From Bugula neritina (lineage: Eukaryota; Bryozoa; Gymnolaemata; Cheilostomatida; Bugulidae): a stretch of 64,000 bases of DNA. Positions 48,327-59,500 of the stretch are shown here, piece by piece. Location: contig OZ037765.1 of assembly GCA_964035545.1 (NCBI GenBank), positions 30,802,004-30,866,003 of the forward strand. Reading direction: 5' to 3'. Positions within the stretch are counted from its first letter, which is position 1. The number at the start of each line of letters is the position of its first letter. The notes beneath the pieces were generated by a model. That model did no database searches and was not told the DNA's origin. It was given only the letters and a program-made list of their open reading frames with translations. Both the position numbers and the translations under genes were made by a program.

Positions 48327-50088
48327 GTTGACAAGATGAAAGGAAGTGGTGACACAGTTCCTTTTTATGCAATCGCTATGTTAACGATCATTCGCTGCAG
48401 GCCAGATTTGTTACTAAAATTTAATATTCTAGCCTTCTGTTAGCAAAGATTTTTCTCTCTCCTGACCTTTGGTCGAAAGATCTTAGTTGGAGCCTAAACA
48501 TGAGAGCAGGCGTGACTTATAACTTCTACACGCTCGAGACAAAACCTCAACCTCCAATCAAAGAACGCAATTGACAAAATTGACCTCTGGTTTTCAGCTT
48601 CAACTAGAAAATTACCACTTACAACTGCAATGAGAATAACTAAGTTTCAAGGCCTCCAGAAACGGCTTTTTAATACATAAATGATACTATTGATAATAAT
48701 ACCAGCACCCCGACTGTTGAAATCAAAATGTATAAATGAAAAAAAATTAAAAGGAAGTATTGACGTTGGGCTAAATTTTAAATGGTAACTTCCACTTGTT
48801 GCTGCAAGTTAAAGTTCGAGTTATCGCAAACTTTGAAGTCAATCTGAATCCGTTCTCGGTTCTGGTTCAACTTTAAGTTGAAGCTATACTAATACTTATT
48901 CTGGATCTTATGAATATCGTATTGATAGTCATTATGATAGTGATAATAATATTTATATTCATATTAGCGTCAACCCAAAACTGAAAGTCTTAGGCTCTTA
49001 CTGTCTTAGTCTTACACTTACAATTACTTTAACTTTGAGTGTTGCACTTAGTCTTTCTCTTAGGCTAACACAGTCACACTGACATACACACTCACTTAAC
49101 TTACAGCTATTAATAGCAAATCTAAGTTTTCAAGTTATACCTATAGTTATTTTTGTTAAACCAGTTATTGTCACTGAGTTAGTGATAGTGATACTGTTAG
49201 TGCTACTCAAATTTTAGGTATTTATTACATTTACTATATATCAATTATATTTAATTTTATATTAGAAATATAATATTAATAATAATTATAATGAGAATCC
49301 AATACTAACACTACTAACAGTAATTTTTTTACTCTTATTTGCTGTTATTAATGCTAATAGTCTTGTTAATGATTTCACTGATGCTTCTAGTTATTGTACT
49401 TGTAGATTATAATAATAATAATAATAATAGTAATACTAGTATTAATAAGTCTGTATGTAATATTGAAATATCATTATGGTTATAGTAGTACCAATTATAA
49501 TTATGATTACTTCAACTAATATATAAATCATAATTTTATATTTGTTATTTAATTATGGTTTCAGTTAAAGCTATTTACTTTTATTCTATAGTTAAACCCT
49601 ACTTAGAATAAACTTTTTTCGAAGTTTAACTTACCATTTTTAGAACTACATGGTCCAATCAAACTGAATGAGGGTCTCTTAGTCACAGTCATTGACAATA
49701 GCTATTGAATAACCCTTAAACTAACCTGTAACTGAGCCTTTTTAGTAGCTTTAAATAGTCAGGTAGCGCAGATCTTTCTAGATTTATTCTAGAAGGAGCT
49801 TTTAGTCAGTGGGTGCTGAACCAGTGTTACTCACCGAGTTTGAAAGTTAAACCCTTGCTGAACACTTGATTGCATATAACTAATTAAAGTGTATTTAAGA
49901 CTAATTTTGCTTATAAATCTGCTCTGTCAGTTATACTAATAATCTAGTTACTAGGTGAAGGTCATTTCTTGTTTATTCTCGAGTAACTAGCTAATATATT
50001 TTGCAGTTTACCAACAGCAGATTGTAGATCCAAACTCAGAGTCACATACTGAAAGGGATTCAGTATCGCCAATTCCCTCACGTCTGCA
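48327..50088. other. divergent intergenic region EIF3H / HEATR6
   Basis: The minus strand just upstream of the EIF3H ATG reads CCACTTCCTTTCATCTTGTC. This combines an ETS-like site and a pyrimidine run that could act as a 5' TOP start. The middle (about 48880-49480) is degenerate ACT/AGT/AAT-triplet repeat like that between TOPBP1 and MAF1. An acceptor-like TTTTGCAG ends at 50006, so HEATR6 probably has a non-coding first exon further left. An in-frame TGA at about 50050 supports ATG 50089 as the start. Confidence 0.5.
49140..49480. repeat. degenerate triplet-type repeat (TAGTAATAC-like)
   Basis: Runs of TAGTGATAGTGATACTGTTAG, AATAATAATAATAATAGTAA and similar. The composition matches the blocks at 28800-29390 and 30240-30560, but the sequence is more decayed. 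Confidence 0.6.
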
Positions 50089-53000
50089 ATGGAACCAAGT
50101 TCAAATTTAAGTTGGCGCAAGGATTGCCATAGCTACAATGATTATGCTGTGGCCTTTAGTCCTGACAGATTTCATAAATTGGTCACCAGATTCTGTGGTA
50201 TGAAGTATGTGAGAAAAGAAGATGACAATAGGGATATAAACACAGTGATTGATGAATTAACTTCATTTAGATTAAGTGCCAAATCTGTTAATGAAAAGGT
50301 TAGTTCTAAAATATTCTTACAAATATGTTAAAAATAGTAATAATGATATTCTAATAAAATTAATAGCTGTAGTGGTTTATAGAAGGTGACAATAATAATG
50401 TTTTATGTCAAGTTGCAGCTATTCTTATGACAATTAGAGTCAAATTTATGCTTCTACAGAGGCATGGAATCTTTGTGTTATTATTAATTCAATTTTAAGT
50501 GTGAAGCGTTTCAATACAGGAATATTCTGTAAAATCAATTTAGTATTAGCTGACACTTGTTTAATAATACTTAGTAGGGTAGAATTTAGTTATTTTCCTC
50601 ACCTAATAGTTTTCATAAAACTATATGTGCTACACAAAATGCTTCTCATGGTTTTATTTAATGTGACCACCTCTGCAGTATAACATCTAGGTAAAAGTAC
50701 TAGGATGGTGGATGCTGTTTGTATCTAAATGTGAGACTAAATATTTGTTATCATTGCTTATGCTACTTATTCTACTTTATACTTTGTAAAGTTTTTATTT
50801 AGGTTTAATAATATAATAGTATTAAAAATGGTATATCAATTCTTTATTTTTAAACTTGTCAATGTTTTCATGTTAGTATTGTTTGTAAATAAATGTTTTT
50901 CTTCTAGCAGTCTGTATTGGTGATCATATAAATTGTCTGTCATTTCTTGCAGGACATCTCATCTTTCATCAGACATTGCTGTTCCGTAATAACACCTGAT
51001 TTGGGACAGCTTAGCATCAAATGCTGTCTGCTCTTATCATATATGATCTGTAGATCAGAGGTGTGTATATATAGCTGATTAGTATTATTGTGTTGGTTAT
51101 AAAGTCAGTGTTTATAGTTTACTGTTATGTAATGTTGTTGTGATATCTAGCTAAGTCGCTGTGGAGGTCATTGTATTAATAAAATAGCTATTCACTTTTC
51201 TCCCAATATAAACGCCTTATTATGGAACTTTTATTCATAAATTTGAATACATAGTATTAAATCTATCCTCAAGCCAGCTTATTCTATTTTTAATCTTCCA
51301 GGTAGACTTGGATTCAAACTTGTTGATTCAGTTGGTGAAATATTTGACCTATTTTGTGACCAAGTTTGATAAGTGGGCGTATCCTGATATACTACAGGCT
51401 CTAAAAGCTGCCCTCACTGGTAGAGGTGGAAGGCTGCCATTGGAGGTATGTCTAGCAGTTTCCATTAATTCACTTTCTAAACTCACATAAATGTCACTTA
51501 CTCTATTAACTTGCAGCTTATATTCTCATTTGAACATAAATGGCAGAAATAACTCATAGAATGTGTAGTAAATATTAGTAAAACTTCAAAATGGCTAGTA
51601 GTTTTACTAAGTAATAGCTCACATTTCCACACTAAGGTTAAAATTTAACAATCTAACACTTTTGTCAGATATTTGAAAATAGCTGTCTAACACTTTCAAC
51701 AAATCTCAAATATGTTGATATATTCAAATCATTGAAATCTAACACTTGAACAAACACTTTCAACAAATATGAAACACTAGTCAGCCCTTGTCTAACAGCT
51801 GTATCCATAGTCTTCTACGCTTTCGAAACTGTTGGTATGGCTCATCTAACACAAGCGTATGAGCTTTCAACAAAATGCCATATAGTGAGCAAGTTTTCGC
51901 CAAAATCTCCATTTTTGCACCTGACTGGGCTTTTTTATCCAATATGCGATTTGTTTGCATTATTATTATTGTGTTGATATTCCTATCACCTTTGGAGTTG
52001 AGAAACAGGAGTGAGGTTGGGAATCGTCTTACCATTGCTCACTCAGTTCCATGTCATGTAATGAGATTTAGTAATACTTGTATTTATGAAAGTAGGTGCT
52101 GGATGACCTGGTAACCATGGAAACAGGTCTGCTTCATAGGATTCTATTTGACTCAGAATCTGATATTATGGCGAGGAAGTCAGCTCTGCAGTGTGTTGGT
52201 GCCGTGTGTCTCAGGTATTAGTCTATAAGGCAGCTGAACCTTATTCTAGTCTTTATTAGCAGAATTATATTAGAATTTTGATTATTGTAGAGGTATGAAT
52301 ACTGACAGTAAGCAGGTAGTCTAGGAATTTAAACACAAACTAATTATTATTCACTGTTCACTTTCACGTTGTTAAGTCTAAAAGACATACAGAAAAGCAT
52401 AATAAGAATGTAGAAGTATCAAAGGAATAAATGTGTGTTTAGAAAGCATTCAGCAAAGATCTGTAGAGAAGTAACAAACTGACTTTTAGGCTCCTGTAAC
52501 TTGCTTTTTTAATAAAATATAATTCCAAACCATTTATTGCAAAAGGTAACAACTGTACTGTATAGAGTTATAGCTAAAATGTCTCTCTTTATATCAAAAA
52601 GCCAACTGAACAGGCTGCATTAAAGGAGTGGGAATTGATCCGTCAGAAATTGAGAAAGCCACTAGGCTTGTTGAAAACTAGCAACTAAATTCGTTACAAT
52701 AGCTGTTTAAGTTGACTAAAAAATTACTATTATATGCATAATTTTGACTTGGGCATTAGCTGTAAAATTTTGGACCAACTTTGGCTATTATTTTTTACAA
52801 CTCAATTGTTTGTTATAAGTTTTCCATACAGTCTGTTTGAAACAATGTTTTGTGTACGTTTATTATGAGCCTTTTTGTCAACATCTGCTGGTTATATTTG
52901 TTAGAACTTATCTCTAGAGGCAGCACTCCTGCTGACTTTATCTTAACTGCTCACAACTCACTGCAGTGTTTATCACAGCACATGTTTGTATTGTAGGTGT

Positions 53001-53160
53001 GAGCCATATATAGAAGACTTCTATGCTAGTCAGTGTTTAAATATATTCTTGTCAGTCTTGAAAACTCGCTTTCCTAAAGCTGATGAATTTATGCAATGCA
53101 AGGTGAATAATTGTAATATACACTCGCACACATACACACATACACACACACACTCTCACA

Positions 53161-53197
<37 letters not shown>

Positions 53198-53573
53198 TCA
53201 CTCACACACACGCTCACACGCACGCACACAGAAGTAAAATTCATTACCATGTAACCTAATGCTAAACTTTGTGTAAACACTTTAATATAGATTGTAACCA
53301 ACTAAACCTGTTTTCACACAATGGAGCTGTTGCATAACAGAATGTTTCAAATTTTGTGATTTTTTATCTATAAATTGTTCAACACCTGACTACTGTGTCA
53401 TAACCATTGCAATGAGTAGTTTTCTGTGTAGCTTTGTGATACAGTAATTTACAGTTAGTAGTCGTGCTGTGTTGTAGCTGCTGTCCATTGCTTTAGAGGG
53501 CATCCACGAGGTCACTAGTAACACCAAAACAGCTCACGGCAGCATTCTGGGGGAGTTGTTAGCAGCCTTAAAA
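50089..53573 (+). other. HEATR6: HEATR6 exons 1-6: N-terminal armadillo-like part
   Basis: Exons: 50089-50298, 50953-51060, 51302-51445, 52096-52214, 52997-53102, 53478-53573. They code for helical pairs aligning with the human N-terminal domain, for example KWAYPDILQALKAALTG, MARKSALQCVGAVCLR and CEPYIEDFYASQCLNIFLSV (human: [20 protein letters not shown]). The protein starts closer to the helical region than human HEATR6. Confidence 0.88.
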
Positions 53574-56500
53574 GTTAGTATAATCACATCTAATCTTGAA
53601 GAAAGCAATGGACCTTTTGTAAGCTATGTGTGTATAATATCCTATCTTTAAATACTGAGATGATAACTCCAATATTAAGGTTCCCAATTTTTTGATATAT
53701 ATTTATGCTTATGGCACATTCAAACTTGATTGAAACATGTTTATGTTTACTTATCAATGTATAAATAAGTTAAAATTTGTCATTTCCTGTAAAAATAAAA
53801 TTTCTACGATAGGAGAAGTTAAATTGGTAAATGAAATGGTATGTGTTTTTCACTATGCAAAAGTTGAGTTGGCGTGTATCCTCCTCAGGCGTATAGTTTC
53901 TTCGGGAGAGACGACCCTTCAGTGAATATGCCAACCTGTCTGCAACCTGTTCACATGGGACCTGACGTACCCCCTTCTCTAGTGAACCCGGCGCCCCCGC
54001 CTCGACCCCAGAAGAAACAGACTAAGAAGAAGACCAGAACTAGGAAGATTAGAAGTGAACTTACTGCAAGTGATGATGAAGGTGGGGGAGGTGACACTGA
54101 AACCATCTCTAGGAACAGGTGCTGAGGCTATCTAATATCACACATATAGCCATATAATGTAATATCACATCTTATGCAACCATATAATGTAATATCACAC
54201 CTTATATAGCCATATAATATAATATTACATTTTATATAGTCATATAATATGATATTACATCTTATATAGCCATATAATATAGTATTACATCCTATATAAC
54301 CATATAATGTAATATAACATCTTTGTTAACCATATAATGTAATATTACATCTTTGATAACTGGTATTGAAATGAAAATATTAGCAGGTGAACTAGGCCGG
54401 TGTTTAGTGTGAATCTTCACTGGTCTATCGTTTTATTCATGTTTACACATGGCTTACACTGGGTTATTACACTTTACCTCTCTACACAACACCATACTTT
54501 CAAGGCTAAAAATTATAACAAACTCATTTATCAAAAAACAAATTTCAAATGTACAGAAACTAATACGAAGCTTCCAAACAAAAAATCTTTGTGGCAAACA
54601 AGAGAACATAAACAAAATATAAATGGTTTAATCTAATGTCATTAAAGAAAAGAAAGTATTAGACTAACTTACTCATTTTCTATGTAACTCACATAATTTT
54701 GCCAAGTGTTTGTACTTACTGTGCTTCAGGTACGGCTTGTCTGCATAAAGATTTGCGCATTTCACTACTCTGTATGATTACAGCTATTACTGTAGCACGT
54801 GCTAAGTTAAAGTATAGCATAGTAGGTTCTCTCTTTAACTTGTGTTGCTGTTTGTTCCAGTTGTGTTGACCCGTTACCGTGGAGACAGCTGAGTGAATCT
54901 GAATCCGATTACTCTGATACAGAGACCGCTGCCGGTGTTACCTCAAAATACCAAACTTTTCAAAGAAGAGTTCGTCAGTACTCACTGACTACGTTGTGTA
55001 CAGTAATTAAGGTTTGTTTGTCTCAGACGTCCATATGTTGAGCCTCCACACATTCAAAGAAGTTTCCGGAATTCGGCATCACTTTGTGCTGCTTAGTTTT
55101 ATACTTTTGTAATGTATCAAGTTACCAGATATTTTCCAATATTGAAGTAATTTATATATTAAATTACAACACTCTCACTTTATGCTCAGCAATGATATTC
55201 TATGATTTAGCACTCTAACCATGACTGCTAATGCAAGCTGCTACGTATTGTGCAAGGCTCGTGATTTCTAGAGTTACTCGAGTTCTTTTACTTGATTTTT
55301 CAAATATAAACTTGAAACCTAAAATCATATGAACATAATTACGTCCCCCTATCACCACAAAAAGTGTGTTTCAAACCATATTTTTAATATTTATGTTCAT
55401 ATAATTTCAGGCTTCAAGTTTATATTTGAAAAACATTTTTTTACACATGCGCTTGGTGATGATGTTCTCTTTTGTAATGTTTATTCTAAACTGTTATTAC
55501 ACACGCAGTCTTAGTCAAAAGTTGTACTTACGTACCGTGTAGGTAATGCAGAGATTATGATATACATTATAGGCGTCGATGAAGAGGTTGATATTTGGGT
55601 ACTGGGCATCCTTCTTTCCCACAGGTCCTGACGATGTGGCGGGAACTCTGGCTGCCGTGCTCAAAGATGAAACTTCCTCTAGAGTAAGTCGGTCATGCTG
55701 ATTGGCTAGTTTATACCATCAATTCACTCTGTTGGCTAACTTCTAGTTTCACTGCCATTGTTTTATTTTTCAATCCTTCAACCTACATTTATGTATTTTC
55801 TACTGGTTTCCATCCTTTTATCATGAATATATTCAGCTTCTAAGTAACGTGGAACAACTTATTATTGTATAGGCTATTAAATTTACCCATTTGATGCGTG
55901 TCGCAAGCAATGCATAGCTTTAGTATGTTTTTCAGGTCAAAACTTCTGCTCTGGCGGCAGTGGCAGCGTTTCTGGACAGATCAAAGTCAGCACTGCTGGT
56001 GGCCACCGAAAGGTAAGTCTGTGTAACTGTATCTCCGTTTGAACTGTATATTATCTTCATGTGTAACTGTATATTATCTTCATGTGTAACTGTATATTAT
56101 TAAATCCTATTTAGTAAGTCAGTGAGTAGTAGTATAACAGTAAGTAGTATAATAATAAGTAGTATAATAGTGAGTAGTATAATAGTAAGTAGTATAATAT
56201 AGAGTAGCAGTTTAATAGTGAGTAATGGTATAATAGTAACCAGTCTTGTGCTAATTTTACTTGCCCAGTGGCCAAAAAATATTCAACTCTTTTGATTTTA
56301 ATGGTTGTTTTTCTATCACATTCACATTGATTAAGATTTATTGTATTTAACTTGTTTTTCATTTTCGTAGATTTTTATTGAATCAATGTTTTTTTTGTTT
56401 TGTTTCCAAGTATTTTGGTAACTTTCGTAGTGTTTTTCTTTTATAAGAAGCTCATATAAATGTGTGGGTGCTAGCAACAGGTATGTGCATAGCATGCTAA

Positions 56501-59500
56501 CATAACCAATTTTGGAGTTGCTTTTCCATTTATGTATGCTTTCATTATAATCAAATTAGTGCAAACCTTATATAATTTAATTTGTAGTAGAATTATAATT
56601 TTATATTTAAAAAATAAGAGTAATAATGTAGATAAGGTAACTGAAAGATTATATTATAACTTGACTAAGAATTTACAAATATTTAAAATAATTTATTATT
56701 CTGAAATCTGAAGTGTGTATTTAGGGAGAGCTCTTCAACCACCCCCTTCACTCCATTCTCTGTGTTACTTGGTAATATGATTAAAGAGCTACACAACACT
56801 TTGCTAACGGTGATAAAAACAGAGTCGTCTCACCTCACTCTCACCCAGGCTGTCAAAGTAAGTATGCACAACACCCCCTCTCCTCTCTTCCCCTCTCTCT
56901 CTCCCCCTCTCTCTCCTCTCTTTCCCCCCCCCCCCTCTCTCTCTCCTCTCTTCCCCTTCTCTCCTCTCTCTCCCCCTCTCTCTCCCCCTCTCTCTCTCTC
57001 CCCCTCTCTCTCCTCTCTCCCCCCCCTCTCTCCCCCCTCTCTCTCTCCCCTCTCTCTCTCCCCCTCTCTCTCCCCCTCTCTCTCCCCCTCTCTCTCCCCC
57101 TCTCCCTCCTCTCTCCCCTCTCCCTCCTCTCTCCTCTCTCCCCCCTCTCTCTCCCCCTCTCCCTCCTCTCTCCTCTCTCCCCCCTCTCTCTCTCACCTCT
57201 CTCCCTACTCTCCCCCCTCTCTCTCCTCTTTCTCCTCTCTCCCCCCTCTCTCTCCTCTTTCTCCTCTCTCCCCCCTCTCTCTCCTCTTTCTCCTCTCTCC
57301 CCCCCTCTCTCTCTCATCAACACTAATAAAACACATGCCAAAAGTAAAAATTGCCAGCTTTTCTGTCTCCACACACAACTTATGATCTCCTGATGCCTAC
57401 TCATACGCAAACACCAGAACCTGTACTCATGCCTTTCTCCTCTGACATCATTATTATGCATAATGTCTGCCATATACGCGTAGTTTACTGTTTTCTGTCA
57501 GTTTGCAACTCATGCTGCAGGCAAGCTTCCAATTAACAAATATGTTTTATGTTGTTTTTTGTCACTTTTGAGTAAATAACTTCAAGTGCCAAGTACTGGT
57601 GCTTGTTTAGGATTGCAATATTTATAATGTAATATTTGCATTTTTGATTATAAGTTGAACTGATGGTAGAGTTATAAGGAAAAGGAGGTTAAATTATTTA
57701 CTCTAAAAATACAGTTGCTTCTATATATGTGTGCACTAGCTGTCTTTCCGGGCTGTTTTTTATAGTAAAAAGAGATGTAAAGTGTGATGAAACTTCCTCA
57801 TGTCTATTATCTCATTCGTGTTTGAGAGTTTACATCATAGCTCAGTGTTAGTGCTTATTAGAAACACTGAAATATAATAAACTATATTATATTGTTGTTG
57901 GTGAATAGCCGAGACCATATATAACTATGAATATGAATGTTAGTCGATTGTTTTACAGTGTCTCTCCACTCTCATCAATAACTCCCCTTATCAAAAGTTA
58001 CGACCTGGTCTTCTATCCAAGTCGGTAAAACTTCTCCGTCCATACCTGTCCCATAAAGGTGCGTAATACAGTATTACCAAGAATGTCATTTAATATTACT
58101 AGCAACGTAATACAGTATTACTAGCAACGTAATACAGTATTACTAGCAATGTAATACAGTATTATCAAAAATACCATTCAGTATTACTATTGATGTAATA
58201 CTGTATTACGTTGATAGTAATACAGTATTACTATCAATGTAATACAGTATTAGGCCTACTAGCATGTAATCTAGTATCGCTGACAATGTATTACAAGTAT
58301 ATTATTAGTCACACAATATTATTTTTGACATACCAATGACATGCTGCCGTAAGTACTAACCCTGATATATGCTGACTCTTGCAGATACCAACATCCGTGT
58401 GGCGGCCTTGACCTCGATGGGCGCCATGGTTACCATCCATGCACCCCTCATAGAAGTCGGTCACATTTTATTACCTCCAGCTGCACAAGAGAATGTGTTG
58501 GAGGGAGATAGCACAGTATGTATATAATTAACTAGGCCGGTGTTCAGTGTGAATCTTCACTGGTGTATTATTTTGTTATGTTTACTCTTGGCTTACATCT
58601 TGGGCACTGGTTTATTACACCCTACCTCTCTACACAACACCGCAATGTCAAGGCTGAAAATAATAAACCTATTTAGTAAAAATGCAAGCTTCAAATGTAA
58701 CAACCTAATAGTCATACATGTAAGCATAACACGAAGCTTCAAGCCAAATAATCTTTGTAGCATATGAAAAAAACACAATATAAATAATTTTAGAAAAAAA
58801 AATATTAGAAAATCTTGCTTATTTTGCTATGTAACTTGACCTGTTCACTAGCACATATTTTTGCCAAGTAGCTGTATTCGAGAACTGCAACTGTGCTGTA
58901 GGTACAGCTTCTCTGCAAAACGCTAACAGTATTCTATAAATATCATGTTGAGATTAATTACAGCATTTTTTTTTCATTCATTTCATAAGATGTTGCTAAT
59001 GAATAACTACAAAAAGTTTAATTTAGTCAAAGAGTCAAACTACTTTATGTATTTGAAATTTGTCTACATTTCACGGACAACTTTTTATGTACTATATTTT
59101 CCTTCAGCTTCGCTATGTGTAGTTTTTAAATTCTAAAACTGTGTTTTTTGTTTCAGTTAATTTACTAAATGTGACCCAGGCAGTCAGAAAAGCACTTTGT
59201 GACAAAATTCACATTTTTAGTTAATGCTTGATTCTTATTTGCCTCTTTATACTGATTGATTTGCAGTTTAAATTTTTGAAATCGGACTACTATTATAATA
59301 GTGGTCCGATTTCAAAAATTTAAAGTGCAAATCAATCATTTATAAAGAGGCAAATAAAAATCAAGCATTAACTAAAAATGTGAATTTTGTCACAAAGTGC
59401 TTTTCTGACTGCCTGGGTCACAAATGTTGAATAATTTGTATAGAAATCCAGTGGAGAGGGCAACTCTAGGTCTTCGGGAGCAAACAGTCTGCCTAGTACT

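Larger units (their letters stand above)
53889..55011 (+). other. HEATR6: HEATR6 exons 7-8: low-complexity linker
   Basis: Exons: 53889-54118 and 54861-55011. Exon 7 codes for SFFGRDDPSVNMP (human: HGLPGLNIEMP), a proline stretch, a strongly basic KKQTKKKTRTRKIR run that may be a nuclear signal, and an acidic/glycine segment. Exon 8 has WRQLSESESDYSDTE (human: WKRVSSSESDFSDAE), a likely CK2-type phospho-site cluster, then enters the main HEAT solenoid. Confidence 0.9.

Noticed and set aside
53089-53301. Val/Cys-rich minus-strand frame and His/Thr-rich plus frame
   Set aside because: They arise from the CA microsatellite next to HEATR6 exon 5.
56762-57473. Open frames of about 206 codons on both strands, Ser/Pro/Leu-rich and Arg/Glu/Gly-rich
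   Set aside because: They are translations of the CTCTCCCC microsatellite. Only the first 32 codons of the plus frame belong to a real exon (HEATR6 exon 11).
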